From: Trichlorobacter thiogenes
Lineage (GTDB): Bacteria; Desulfobacterota; Desulfuromonadia; Geobacterales; Pseudopelobacteraceae
NCBI RefSeq assembly: GCF_900167465.1
Contig: NZ_FUWR01000001.1
Location: forward strand, 551,269 to 615,268
Direction: 5' to 3'
DNA: 64,000 nt
This document shows, one piece after another, positions 1 to 8,988 of this stretch; position 1 is the first letter of the stretch; each line of letters begins with the position of its first letter. A program made the position numbers and the translations under genes. A model generated the notes under the pieces. It was not told where the DNA came from, ran no database searches, and saw nothing but the letters and a program-made list of their open reading frames with translations.

Positions 1-310
1 AATGCTAGGTCTGCCACTGGATATCCGCCACATCGCCTTTTCAGCAGCCAATATCGGGTATGCTGTGGCCAGATTCAATTTTATACTGCAGCCATCCCTG
101 CTGCTCTCAGCTGTAGCCGGAGTCATGCTGATCGGCCTGATCAACCTGCTGGTCAGCTTTTCCCTGGCGCTCTGGGTGGCCATGCGCTCACGGGGGGTGC
201 CATTCAGCTCTGTCCGTTCGCTTCTTTTGCCGCTACGCCGCCGTCTGTTCAGCCATCCCCTGGAATTTATGCTGCCGGTGGAGCCGCGCCAGGAGCCCCG
301 TACCCCCTGA
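1..310 (+). CDS. SpecificRecomb-family membrane protein, C-terminal end (partial)
   Basis: Only the last hundred or so codons are inside the window; the reading frame is open from the first bases, so the ATG at position 2 is probably internal. The segment opens with GLPLDIRHIAFSAANIGYA, then a strongly hydrophobic stretch ending in NLLVSFSLALWVAMRSR, then a basic tail. This matches my memory of the C-terminus of the family called 'site-specific recombinase' (SpecificRecomb, COG4389), which is in fact a large multi-pass membrane protein of uncertain function despite its name. It runs convergently into the cti gene with a 2-base gap between stop codons. Family call is moderately sure; function is not known. 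Confidence 0.6.
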   Translation, partial: MLGLPLDIRHIAFSAANIGYAVARFNFILQPSLLLSAVAGVMLIGLINLLVSFSLALWVAMRSRGVPFSSVRSLLLPLRRRLFSHPLEFMLPVEPRQEPRTP

Positions 311-312
311 TA

Positions 313-2679
313 TTAATTGGCCTGATAATAGTACCGGTTCAGATCCAACAAACCGCCATGTGTTGTATTTTCACTGTCAAATCGTTTTTGAAACCAATCG
401 TAGGAATCCCAGAAACGCTCATCAGCCCGGTTGATCCCATATTTACCAAGTCTCGCCAGATCCTCCGGTGTCCCCTTGAAATTTGCCAGCAGATCAAAGA
501 AATCCGGCAGATTATTCTCTGTCACATCAAAAAAGTAGTTGGGATACGGACCGATCAGGCCGGGGATAAAATCGGCATCATCCTTGGTCGGGTCCAGACG
601 GCCATCCTCGCCAAACAGGAAGGCCACGTTATCATGCCAGCGGTTGATCACAATTGAATGAACCAGATCTTTGCCGTTGTTAAGTCGAATCCGCAGATAG
701 GCAAGGTTTGAGTTGGAGTCGTTGACCATCGCCACAAACGGCATGCCGGGCCGGGCAAGGGAGCGGAAGGCCCGCATATAGTCACCCATGGTGCGGAATT
801 TTTCCGGCAGTTTTGGATAGCTGGCCCCGGCCCGCAGGTAGTTAATCGGATCAAAGCCGATACCGGTTGCCGGCAACAGGTGCTTGTCCACAACATGCTC
901 AACAAATTCCCGCTTGGGGTCACTGGTGGCAAAGGTGATCTTCGCTGGTCGTGGCGAGGGAAAGTAATCCACTTTTTTCAGATCAAGCCCCAGATACCAG
1001 GACTGCATCAGCTCCTGCCGTTTGTCCGCTGGCAGGAAATCAAGAAAGCTGCTCTCTCCTTCCATCCGCAGCGTATCCATGTACAATCGTAATGACAGCT
1101 GGTGGGCAACGTTGCCATAGACATCAAATCCGGCCACCAATGCGTAGTAAATCCGCTCCAGCAGGGGATAGTCAATCACCCAGAGCGTCTTGGGCAGGTT
1201 GCCCAACGCCCCTTTGTGTACGGTGGCATTATCAAAATGGCGGTAAATCGTCAAAAGTGGTGCATCAGTGGCCTGATTGCCCTTCCAGATAGCACTGTAA
1301 TCCTGTCCGGCATAATGATGGGCTGCATAGAAATTCTGCCGCGCCTGGTAAAAAGTAAGTGCCCCCTTACTATAGCGATCCGTAACCGCCGAGAAGATCC
1401 CCATATTACTGCCCTGCTCAATCGGCATCCGCAGGTTGTCGTTAAGCAATCTGATAAAACCGGGATAGGTAACCGCCAGATCATGGTCAGGGTCCATGAA
1501 CATCACCCAGAAGTGGTCGTTGATCACGTTCAGGGCGATTTGCCCCTTACAGACCGGACCATGGACAAAGGTCATGATAATATACTGGGCATTATCCAGC
1601 AGAAACTGATAGCGGGAGCGGGGCGGAATCTGCTCAAAAGAGCGAAACGGATTGGCGCTCAACTGTGCTTCGTAGCCCACCAGATGTGGGGTTTGCAACC
1701 ACTCCGGCTGGATAAACAGTTCCTGAATCCGCTTCATTCGGGCATCATCCAGCTCAACAACCATATGGGTCTTGTGGACGATGGTTGCATGAATTTTTCT
1801 GAAACGGTAGTAGACCCGTGGCACACCGGGATCATCGTAGGGCCGTACGCTTGGGATCAGGTCCAGCGGATTGCCAAGTGCGGTGCGGGAACGGACCAGC
1901 TCATAAAACTCATTGGTACTGGTAGCAAATTTCAGGTGAGCCAGAAAGAGATGTTCGTACAGATAGCGAGCGGTCATGCCGTGCTTGGCATCGTCCTGAT
2001 TCAGAAATGACTCCCACTGGCCTATGGCACGGGCATCTGCTGCTTTGGGGCTGGTTAGGGCTGACTGTTGCGCCTGGTCCGGTCCTGTAGCCCCCTGCAT
2101 CAGCCAGCCTGCAATCAGATTAAATTCATCCTGCTTCAGGGGCGGAAAACCAAACGGCATACCGCGATTGGGGTGCTTGGCAAGGTAGCCGCCTAATTCG
2201 CCCTGATCCTTGGCACAGGTCAGATCATCAACTTCAGACCGGTATTCACCGCTGCTTTTGGGATTTTTGATCTTGTGGGCCAGCATCTGGATCATCAGCG
2301 AATCATTCAAATTGCCGGACACCGTACTCTGGGTGACGCTGAAGAACTGTTTTTTTCTCCACTGTTCCGTTGTCTGGGCATCAATAAACAGGCGGGTCGG
2401 CTCCATGGTATGCAGGCGGGAAGCGTTATACACCGCCTGCTTTGAGGCACCGCGGTCAAGCCCCTCAAAAGAATCAAGCTTAAGTTGACAGGGCGAGTTG
2501 TAGCAGGAATGGCAAACCGTGCAACGCTTATCCAGCAACGGCTTGACCTCTTTCTGGTAGTTAATCTGGTGGGTGGGGGGCGTTATCACCACCGGCGGCA
2601 GCGGCTTGGCAAAGCAGCCCGCCAGAACCAGGGTCAGTAACAACAGGGCACAACGAAAAAGCGGGGAGACAGGACGCAT
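313..2679 (-). CDS. cti: Fatty acid cis/trans isomerase, periplasmic c-type haem lipoprotein
   Basis: Predicted 788-residue Cti, the enzyme that converts cis to trans unsaturated fatty acids in membrane phospholipids without lipid turnover, a fast response to solvents or heat. The start at 2679 is chosen because an AAGGAGGA ribosome site lies 9 bases upstream; the open frame continues further up through the tRNA-Ser gene, which cannot be coding. The N-terminus has a lipoprotein signal with cysteine 22 in LVLAGC, then a haem-binding CxxCH at residues 53-57 (CTVCH) followed by the family's extended CHSCYNSPCQLKLDS region. The length is usual for the family. It stands alone on the minus strand with the tRNA terminator just upstream. 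Fairly sure. Confidence 0.88.
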   Translation of the reverse strand: MRPVSPLFRCALLLLTLVLAGCFAKPLPPVVITPPTHQINYQKEVKPLLDKRCTVCHSCYNSPCQLKLDSFEGLDRGASKQAVYNASRLHTMEPTRLFIDAQTTEQWRKKQFFSVTQSTVSGNLNDSLMIQMLAHKIKNPKSSGEYRSEVDDLTCAKDQGELGGYLAKHPNRGMPFGFPPLKQDEFNLIAGWLMQGATGPDQAQQSALTSPKAADARAIGQWESFLNQDDAKHGMTARYLYEHLFLAHLKFATSTNEFYELVRSRTALGNPLDLIPSVRPYDDPGVPRVYYRFRKIHATIVHKTHMVVELDDARMKRIQELFIQPEWLQTPHLVGYEAQLSANPFRSFEQIPPRSRYQFLLDNAQYIIMTFVHGPVCKGQIALNVINDHFWVMFMDPDHDLAVTYPGFIRLLNDNLRMPIEQGSNMGIFSAVTDRYSKGALTFYQARQNFYAAHHYAGQDYSAIWKGNQATDAPLLTIYRHFDNATVHKGALGNLPKTLWVIDYPLLERIYYALVAGFDVYGNVAHQLSLRLYMDTLRMEGESSFLDFLPADKRQELMQSWYLGLDLKKVDYFPSPRPAKITFATSDPKREFVEHVVDKHLLPATGIGFDPINYLRAGASYPKLPEKFRTMGDYMRAFRSLARPGMPFVAMVNDSNSNLAYLRIRLNNGKDLVHSIVINRWHDNVAFLFGEDGRLDPTKDDADFIPGLIGPYPNYFFDVTENNLPDFFDLLANFKGTPEDLARLGKYGINRADERFWDSYDWFQKRFDSENTTHGGLLDLNRYYYQAN

Positions 2680-2716
2680 ACGAGCTGTCCTCCTTAACAT
2701 GATGGGTGATGGATAC

Positions 2717-2752
2717 AAAAAAAGGGCTACGACAGTACATGCGTAGCCCTTT
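2717..2752 (-). terminator. Rho-independent terminator of tRNA-Ser
   Basis: On the minus strand an 11-bp stem (AAAGGGCTACG paired with CGTAGCCCTTT) with a 10-base loop is followed by a run of T. It sits 9 bases after the tRNA-Ser CCA end and upstream of cti, so it ends the tRNA transcript and insulates cti. Confidence 0.9.
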
Positions 2753-2760
2753 GAATAGTA

Positions 2761-2851
2761 TGGCGGAGAGGCAGGGATTTGAACCCTGGGTACGGGATTA
2801 GCGTACACACACTTTCCAGGCGTGCTCCTTCAGCCACTCGGACACCTCTCC
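2761..2851 (-). tRNA. tRNA-Ser (anticodon GGA)
   Basis: A complete class II tRNA on the minus strand. The acceptor stem GGAGAGG pairs with CCTCTCC, followed by G and an encoded CCA. There is a D arm with GAGTGGCTGAA, an anticodon loop CTGGAAA giving anticodon GGA, a long variable arm typical of tRNA-Ser, and a T arm with loop TTCAAAT. No integrase or repeated tRNA 3' end was seen beside it. Confidence 0.95.
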
Positions 2852-2947
2852 AGGAAGAACTTTTTTATTTACAGGAATAGGCTCTGTTTGTCCAGAATTT
2901 TGATGAGGGGCTTTTCAGGGGCATCAAATAGGGGTACAGTACACGGC

Positions 2948-3709
2948 ATGGATACGGTCAAGCATATCGGTATTATTGTGGCAATGCCTGAGGAACGGGT
3001 TGCCTTGGTCAAGCGGCTGCAGCAGGTCAAGCGGCGTCTGATGGACGGCACCCCTTTTTATCAGGGTCTGCTGGAGGGGCGTAAGGTTACCGTAGTTGAA
3101 GGCGGCATGGGAACCGCTGCCGCCGCCCGCGCAGCACGGCAGCTGATTGGCACAGACCGACCAAGCATACTGTTGTCTGCAGGATTCTGCGGTGCCATTC
3201 GCCCCGGCGCCCAGGTGGCCGATCTGATACTCTGCAAGAAGCTCTTCACCGACAACGAAAACGGCCTGCACGAAGTGACTCTGCCGGGGAGCGAACTGAC
3301 CACTGCACGGTTGTCCGCTGAACTGCAGCACAGAGGGTTACGGACCTGGCAGGGCAGCTTTATTACCACCGGAAGGATCGTCACCAAAAGTGCCTGTGCC
3401 GAAACCCTGCCTGAAAACCTGCCGACCCCGGTGCTGGAGATGGAGAGTGCCGCCGTTGCTTTGGCCGCTGCCGCCGCAGGGATCCCGTTTTTAGGGATAC
3501 GTGCCATCAGCGATGATGCTGCCGAAGAACTGGGCTTTTCGCTGGATGAGCTGACCGATGAACAATTACGAATCAGTATTCCCCGCGTATTATTCACCTG
3601 CCTGAAAAAACCACGCATTATCCCCCAACTGGCACGTTTGGCCGCCAACAGTGGCAAAGCCGGGAAAAACCTTGGTATCGCCCTGCAGCAGATCCTACCG
3701 ATGCTGTAG
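2948..3709 (+). CDS. MTA/SAH nucleosidase-like purine nucleosidase
   Basis: A 253-residue protein of the nucleoside phosphorylase/nucleosidase superfamily. It starts with the family pattern IGIIVAMPEE (residues 7-16, carrying the usual catalytic Glu), has the glycine-rich VEGGMGTAAAA at 50-60, GFCGAI near 79-84, MESAA at 165-169 and the RAISDDAAEE segment with the catalytic Asp near 189. This is the layout of 5'-methylthioadenosine/S-adenosylhomocysteine nucleosidase and of the hopanoid-associated HpnG and futalosine hydrolases, so the exact substrate cannot be fixed. The long upstream open stretch is ignored because it crosses the tRNA; ATG at 2948 begins the conserved domain but has no strong ribosome site. 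No partner gene points to one pathway. Confidence 0.75.
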   Translation: MDTVKHIGIIVAMPEERVALVKRLQQVKRRLMDGTPFYQGLLEGRKVTVVEGGMGTAAAARAARQLIGTDRPSILLSAGFCGAIRPGAQVADLILCKKLFTDNENGLHEVTLPGSELTTARLSAELQHRGLRTWQGSFITTGRIVTKSACAETLPENLPTPVLEMESAAVALAAAAAGIPFLGIRAISDDAAEELGFSLDELTDEQLRISIPRVLFTCLKKPRIIPQLARLAANSGKAGKNLGIALQQILPML

Positions 3710-3711
3710 TC

Positions 3712-3792
3712 AGCGTACCGCTTGACCGCACCAATTTCTGCCTGTTTTCCCCTGCATAACTTGCTTGCATTAGCACCAAACTGCGGTACGCT
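3712..3792. repeat. 10-bp perfect inverted repeat with a 61-base spacer
   Basis: AGCGTACCGC at 3712-3721 is repeated inverted as GCGGTACGCT at 3783-3792. It fills most of the gap between the nucleosidase gene and the signalling operon. There is no T-run, so it is not a classical terminator; it may be an operator pair for the operon that follows or a long-loop structure. Confidence 0.45.
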
Positions 3793-3887
3793 TCTCCCTA
3801 CAACCTTGGCACATAAAGCGATACCTGCCACGCCACACTGACCTGCTTTGTTCGGCTTTAAAAGAGGTGCGTACGGTGGAAATCAAT

Positions 3888-5279
3888 ATGATCCTCCAGA
3901 AGCTGCACGGACTTTTCCTGGGAACCCTGCGCCGTCAGCTGATCTTCGGTGTAGCGGTGGTACATGCCCTGATGATGACCCTGTTCGTCGGCGACCTGAC
4001 CATGCGGCAAAAGGCGCTGTTGCTGGAGCGCCAGACCGAACAGGCGGTTGCGCTATCCGCCACTCTGGCCACATCATCGGCTGGCTGGCTGGCAGCAAAT
4101 GACCTTGCAGGGTTACAGGAACTGGTAGAGGCGCAACGCCACTATCCCGAACTTCAGTTTGCCATGCTGCTGAATACAGAAGGAAGGGTTCTGGCCCATA
4201 CTGACCGTTCCCGCATCGGCCTTTACCTGCTTGATCTGCCCAAGACATCACAGCAGACCATACTTTCAAAAACTCCTGCCCTGGTTGATAACGTGGTCCC
4301 CGCCATGATCGGCAGCAGACAGGTCGGTTGGGCCCGGGTTGGTGTTGGCCAAAGGGAGGGAAGCAGAAAGCTGGCGGAGATCACCAGAAACGGTATCTTC
4401 TATGCCCTGACCACCATCGTCATCGGGTCGCTGATCGCCTGGCTAATGGGCCGCCGGATTACCAGCAGACTTTACCTTGTCCAGCAGACCATTGATGAAG
4501 TCAGCTCCGGGAACCGGAGTGTCCGCTCCTCAGTACCGGGGGATGACGAGGCCGCCGTCATGGCGCGGGAGTTCAACACCATGCTGGATCGGCTGGATGC
4601 GCGGGATGTCGAGCTGCGCACCAGTGAGGAGCGCTACCGTCTGGTTTTTGAAAACTCGCCGGTCTCGATCTGGGAAGAAGATTTCTCCGGAGTACGGGAA
4701 TTTTTCAACCGTCTGAAGCAACAGGGAGTCACCGATCTCGATGAGTACTTCAACCAGCACCCGGAAGCGGTGCAGCAGTGTGCGGAGCTGACGAAGATCG
4801 TCAATGTAAACCATGCTGCCTTGGCATTACACGGGGCAGCAAGCAAGGAAGAGCTGTTAGCAGGTTTAGTCAATACCTTTACTCAGGAGTCGTTCGAGAC
4901 CTTCCGACGGGAATTGATCTGTCTCTGGAACGGAGGGACCGAAATGGTGTGGGATGCTGTGGTCAAGACGCTTACAGGCGTCCCGCAATACGTGACGGTC
5001 TATTTCTCGGTCTGCCCCGGCTATGAAGAGTCACTTGCCAAAGTTATCGTCTCACTTGCCGACATCACTGCACGCAAACGGGCAGAAGAGGGGCTTCTTA
5101 CACTGAACGATGAGCTTGAAGAGCGGGTACTACAGCGCACCGCTGAACTGGCTGATAAAAACGAAGAGCTGCAACGGATGAACAAAATCTTTGCGGGCAG
5201 GGAACGGCGGATGGCTGAATTGAAGGAGCAGATCAAGGCATTAGAAAAAATGACAACAGCATCTGAAAGGAGCCTTTAA
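3888..5279 (+). CDS. Membrane HAMP-PAS sensor without a kinase domain
   Basis: A 463-residue inner-membrane sensor. It has a first membrane segment near residues 19-38, a periplasmic domain of about 135 residues, a second membrane segment near 175-193, a HAMP linker, a PAS-like domain (about 255-400, beginning RYRLVFENSPVSIWEED and ending in a DITARKRAEEG linker) and a C-terminal coiled coil (ERVLQRTAELADKNEELQ). No HisKA, HATPase, GGDEF or EAL domain follows, so it cannot phosphorylate by itself. I chose ATG 3888 (GGTGGA 7 bases upstream) over GTG 3867. Its stop is one base from the TorT-like gene, and its coiled coil closely resembles the one in the kinase two genes down, which suggests it works with that kinase. 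The partnership is inference. Confidence 0.75.
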   Translation: MILQKLHGLFLGTLRRQLIFGVAVVHALMMTLFVGDLTMRQKALLLERQTEQAVALSATLATSSAGWLAANDLAGLQELVEAQRHYPELQFAMLLNTEGRVLAHTDRSRIGLYLLDLPKTSQQTILSKTPALVDNVVPAMIGSRQVGWARVGVGQREGSRKLAEITRNGIFYALTTIVIGSLIAWLMGRRITSRLYLVQQTIDEVSSGNRSVRSSVPGDDEAAVMAREFNTMLDRLDARDVELRTSEERYRLVFENSPVSIWEEDFSGVREFFNRLKQQGVTDLDEYFNQHPEAVQQCAELTKIVNVNHAALALHGAASKEELLAGLVNTFTQESFETFRRELICLWNGGTEMVWDAVVKTLTGVPQYVTVYFSVCPGYEESLAKVIVSLADITARKRAEEGLLTLNDELEERVLQRTAELADKNEELQRMNKIFAGRERRMAELKEQIKALEKMTTASERSL

Positions 5280-5280
5280 G

Positions 5281-6333
5281 ATGCATATAATCAGATTGCT
5301 GACCCTCATTGCACTGGCGGTAATGCTAACGGCAGGTAGCGCATGGGCCAAAGAGTACCGCATCGGCGTGTTGTACTGGTCCAGCAACATCCCCGGCCAG
5401 GTGGCCATGAGCAGGGGACTTGAGGCTGAGGCCAACAAGATAAATGCCCAGGCAACGGCTAAGAACAGACCGACTGTCAAGCTGGTGATACGGACTGCCG
5501 GGGATGGCGCAAACGGAATTGAAAACCAGATCCGCCAGATGAAGGAGCTGATCCGAGCCAAAGTGGATCTGCTGATTGTGCAACCCACCGACAACGCAGC
5601 TCTGGCCGAACCGTTGCGTCTGGCCAACCAGGCCGGGATCAAGGTGGTTGCCTATGATCAGTATATCAGCGGCGGCACCCTGGCGGCCTACCGGACCTCT
5701 GACAATTACCAAGCCGGCTATCTGGACGGCGAGTATATCGCCGCAAAATTCCCCAAGACAAAGGAACTGCGCGTGGTGCTGGTGGAATACCCCCATGTCT
5801 CCTCCACGGTGGAGCGGGTCAACGGTTTTCTGGAGGCTCTGGAGCAGGCCGGGCAAAAATACCGGGTACTGAAGTCATACACCGCTGTTGAACCGGTTGG
5901 CGGGACAAAGGCCGGTGCATGTATCCTGAAGGATTTCCCGGCCCGTGGCTCCATTGACGTGGTCTTTACGGTTAACGACGGCGGTGGGCTGGCGGTGGTG
6001 GACAAGCTGGCCAAGGCCGGTAGAAACGAGATCATGGTAGCCACTATCGACGGTGATCCTGCCTCAGTCAAAAACATCCGGGAAGGTCGACTGACAGTGA
6101 TCGACTCAGCCCAGTTCTGCGGACCCCTTGGCGCTGAGGCGCTCAAGGCGGGCTATGCGCTGCTTAACAACGAAAAGGCCCCCTACCATGCGCTGGTGCC
6201 GGTATTCCCGATTACCAAAGAAACCCTAAAACAGTATCCCGGCTGGATGGGGCCGATCCCCCCGGCCTTTACCAAACCCTGGAAAAGTCCTGTACCGCAA
6301 TGGCGCGGTGTTATGCGCGTTGTGAAACCGTAA
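5281..6333 (+). CDS. TorT-like periplasmic binding protein
   Basis: A 350-residue exported protein with a signal peptide (hydrophobic stretch ending GSAWA, cleavage near residue 23) followed by a type 1 periplasmic-binding fold (Peripla_BP_4): EYRIGVLYWSSNIPGQ at the start, VDLLIVQPTDNAALAEPL, VVAYDQYISGG and DVVFTVNDGGGLAVVDK. TorT is the relative that fits best: a binding protein that does not feed a transporter but presents ligand to a membrane histidine kinase (TorS). Here no ABC permease or ATPase is present and the next gene is a membrane kinase, which fits a sensing role. The ligand cannot be deduced; TMAO is only one possibility. Confidence 0.75.
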   Translation: MHIIRLLTLIALAVMLTAGSAWAKEYRIGVLYWSSNIPGQVAMSRGLEAEANKINAQATAKNRPTVKLVIRTAGDGANGIENQIRQMKELIRAKVDLLIVQPTDNAALAEPLRLANQAGIKVVAYDQYISGGTLAAYRTSDNYQAGYLDGEYIAAKFPKTKELRVVLVEYPHVSSTVERVNGFLEALEQAGQKYRVLKSYTAVEPVGGTKAGACILKDFPARGSIDVVFTVNDGGGLAVVDKLAKAGRNEIMVATIDGDPASVKNIREGRLTVIDSAQFCGPLGAEALKAGYALLNNEKAPYHALVPVFPITKETLKQYPGWMGPIPPAFTKPWKSPVPQWRGVMRVVKP

Positions 6334-6357
6334 TACGATCAGAAAAAAGGCCGTCCC

Positions 6358-8619
6358 ATGACCACCTCACGTAACCCGATCATCGACCGGGTAGACAGAA
6401 AACTTGCCTTCAGCTTCGGTGCCTTGACCCTGGTGCTGATGCTGCTGGTCACCAGCGTATCAAGCTACCTGTTCATCAGGCTGCAATCCCGGGAAGAAGA
6501 CCGGCTGGCCGGAGCGCTGGCCAGGATCATTGGCGAATCAGTCAGCAAGGTCAGCTTCTCCGGCACCTATCATGCCCGCCTTTTTGTTGAGGAAATCAAG
6601 GCCAAAACCCCTGAGATCGACGCTGTTTCTGTTGAATCAACCGACGGCCGGATCATTGCGCACAGCGATCCCTCCCATAATGGCAGAGCGGTAAACGGCG
6701 AAGACCTTGCCATGCTTAAAACATCTCTTGCCGGCAAGACAACGGTGGTCAGTGAACGCACAACCGCACGTGGTGCAACGGTAAAGATCATTGTGCTGCC
6801 CTATGGCGGTGGCATTGATGCCGATATCGCCGGCGTCATCCGGTTGGTGGTTAATGTTGACAAGACACGCCAGGACCAACAATCCGGCATCATCGGCATG
6901 CTGCTGATAACCGTGCTGCTCTCCTGCGTGGCCGTCTTTATCATCCTGCTGCTCAGCAGACATTTTGGCTCGGCAGTCAAGGAACTGGCCATGCAGTTGC
7001 AGGCCATCCTCGATAACTCTCCGGCCTTGATCTACGTGAAAGACCGCGAGGGACGCTATCAGTTCGTTAACAAGGCCTGGCGCGAACTTTTTTGCACCAG
7101 CGGCGATAACGTCAAAGGTAAGACCGATCTTGAACTGTTCCCGGAGGAAACTGCACGCCAGTCTATGGCAAACGATCAGCTGGTCATAAATTCAGATACT
7201 CCGTTAACGATTGAAGAGCAGGCCCTGGTTGGAGGTGAGCTGCGCCATTATCACGGCACCAAGGTTGCGGTGCGGGATAGCAGTGGCACCACCTACGGAC
7301 TTTGCGGCATCTCAACAGATGTATCGGAACGCAAACAGGCCGAAGACACCCTCCGTGAAAGTGAGGAACGCCTCCAGCTTGCTACCCAGAGCTCTGGAAT
7401 AGGAATCTGGGACTGGGATCTCGTCACCGATAGCCTGGTCTGGGATGAGAGCATGTACCGCCTCTACGGCCTCCGGCGCGAGGATTTTAGCGGCGCTTAC
7501 GAAGCCTGGTTCCGCTGCATCCACCCCGACGACACGCACTTGACCAGCGACGCCATCCAGGCTGCACTTCTCGGAGAAAAGGAATATGCCCCGGAATTTC
7601 GGATTGTTCGACCGGACGGCACCGTCAGGCTTATCCAGGCTGCGTCTAAAACTTTCAGGGATCCAGACGGCAAACCACTGCGCATGATCGGCACCAACCT
7701 GGACATTACCGAACGCAAACAGGCGGAGGAGCAGATCAGAAAGCTGAATGACGAACTTGAACAGCGGGTACAACAACGCACAGCAGAACTGATGGAGCGG
7801 AGCCGCGAGCTGCAGGACAACCAGCAGGCCCTGATAAATATTGTGGACGACCTGAACCAAAAGACTGAGGAGCTCGAACAGGCCAATGCAAAATTGCATG
7901 ACCTGGATCAGCTGAAATCCATGTTCATCGCCTCCATGAGCCATGAGCTGCGGACACCGCTTAATTCGATCATCGGTTTTTCCAGTATTATCCGTGATGA
8001 ATGGCTTGGTCCGGTCAATCCTGAACAGAAGGAAAATCTTGATACCATCCAGCGTTCAGGGAAACATCTGCTGAGCCTGATCAATGATGTAATCGACGTT
8101 TCCAAGATTGAGGCAGGCAGGATTGAAGTACGTCTGGAAGAGTTTGATCTGTATGACCTGTTGATGGAAGCGGTTCAGTATCTGGAAAAAGATCTCCGTG
8201 AAAAACAGCTGGATCTGCACCTGAACATAGATCATCGCCCGGTCTGTACTGACCGGCGCAGGTTATTGCAATGTGTTATCAATCTGCTGAGTAACGCCGT
8301 GAAATTTACTGAGCAGGGCGGGATCACCGTTACGGCACAGTTTATGGCAACCGGACCGGTTGTGATCGCTGTTCAGGATACCGGCATCGGCATTGCCGAG
8401 GAGGATATTCAGCAGCTCTTTAAGCCGTTTGTACGGATCACGTCACTGCTGAAAACCGTTACGCCAGGCACTGGACTGGGTCTGTATCTGACCAGAAAGC
8501 TGGTTGTGGAAGTACTGGGCGGTGATATACTATGCACAAGCACTGTAGGCACGGGGAGTACCTTCACGTTGAGGATTCCGGAGCGTATATATGAAAAAGG
8601 TACTGGTAGTAGAGGATAA
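6358..8619 (+). CDS. PAS-PAS sensor histidine kinase
   Basis: A 753-residue inner-membrane kinase. Membrane segments lie near residues 13-38 and 178-200 with a periplasmic domain between them. Two PAS/PAC domains follow (about 215-330, opening LDNSPALIYVKDREGRYQFV, and about 335-455, ending TNLDITERKQAEE), then a long coiled coil, a HisKA domain with the phospho-acceptor His529 in SMSHELRTPLNS, and a HATPase with the N box INLLSNAVKFT, the G1 motif DTGIGIAEED and the G2 motif GTGLGLYL. It has no receiver domain of its own; the next gene, overlapping by 29 bases, is a lone receiver. Probably takes input from the TorT-like protein encoded just upstream. Confidence 0.9.
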   Translation: MTTSRNPIIDRVDRKLAFSFGALTLVLMLLVTSVSSYLFIRLQSREEDRLAGALARIIGESVSKVSFSGTYHARLFVEEIKAKTPEIDAVSVESTDGRIIAHSDPSHNGRAVNGEDLAMLKTSLAGKTTVVSERTTARGATVKIIVLPYGGGIDADIAGVIRLVVNVDKTRQDQQSGIIGMLLITVLLSCVAVFIILLLSRHFGSAVKELAMQLQAILDNSPALIYVKDREGRYQFVNKAWRELFCTSGDNVKGKTDLELFPEETARQSMANDQLVINSDTPLTIEEQALVGGELRHYHGTKVAVRDSSGTTYGLCGISTDVSERKQAEDTLRESEERLQLATQSSGIGIWDWDLVTDSLVWDESMYRLYGLRREDFSGAYEAWFRCIHPDDTHLTSDAIQAALLGEKEYAPEFRIVRPDGTVRLIQAASKTFRDPDGKPLRMIGTNLDITERKQAEEQIRKLNDELEQRVQQRTAELMERSRELQDNQQALINIVDDLNQKTEELEQANAKLHDLDQLKSMFIASMSHELRTPLNSIIGFSSIIRDEWLGPVNPEQKENLDTIQRSGKHLLSLINDVIDVSKIEAGRIEVRLEEFDLYDLLMEAVQYLEKDLREKQLDLHLNIDHRPVCTDRRRLLQCVINLLSNAVKFTEQGGITVTAQFMATGPVVIAVQDTGIGIAEEDIQQLFKPFVRITSLLKTVTPGTGLGLYLTRKLVVEVLGGDILCTSTVGTGSTFTLRIPERIYEKGTGSRG

Positions 8620-8977
8620 CAGTGATAACCTGCGGCTGATCAGCTATGCCCTGCGGCGCCACGGCTACGAAGTGATTGCTGCTGAAACCGGCGAAAAAGG
8701 GGTGGAGCTGGCCATAGCCGAACGCCCTTTCTTCATTATAATGGATATCAACCTGCCCGATATCGACGGCCTTGAAGCCACCCGTCGCATTCGTAAAAGT
8801 GGCGCCAACGGCAGCATTCCAATTATCGCCATCACCTCCTATGCCATGGCCGGGGATATGGATCAGGTGCTTGCAGCCGGATGCACCGGTTATTTTGAAA
8901 AGCCGATTGATCCATTGACTATCCTGGACAAGATCCACGTTCTACTTGGCATAACGGAACAGACAGCAGCCGATTGA
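8591..8977 (+). CDS. CheY-like single-domain response regulator
   Basis: A 128-residue receiver domain with the acidic pocket VVEDN at residues 6-10, phospho-acceptor Asp52 in IIMDINLPD, the switch Thr in AITSYAMAGD and the invariant Lys in YFEKPID. No output domain. It overlaps the kinase gene by 29 bases and its stop precedes the next gene by 11 bases, so the four signalling genes are co-translated. A stand-alone receiver of this type often acts as a phosphorelay intermediate; its likely partners are the flanking kinases (inference). Confidence 0.92.
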   Translation: MKKVLVVEDNSDNLRLISYALRRHGYEVIAAETGEKGVELAIAERPFFIIMDINLPDIDGLEATRRIRKSGANGSIPIIAITSYAMAGDMDQVLAAGCTGYFEKPIDPLTILDKIHVLLGITEQTAAD

Positions 8978-8988
8978 GAGGGATAGCG

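Noticed and set aside
1102-2010. A 302-codon open frame on the plus strand inside cti
   Set aside because: Antisense to the well-supported Cti coding frame, with no ribosome site and no family resemblance.
2680-2808. N-terminal extension of cti to 2808
   Set aside because: It would be translated through the tRNA-Ser gene and its terminator; the lipoprotein start at 2679 has a strong ribosome site.
2761-2851. tRNA-Ser as an integration site
   Set aside because: No integrase lies beside it and no repeated copy of its 3' end was noticed in the window.
3061-3831. 256-codon minus-strand frame opposite the nucleosidase gene
   Set aside because: Antisense shadow of a recognised enzyme; composition is that of complementary-strand translation.
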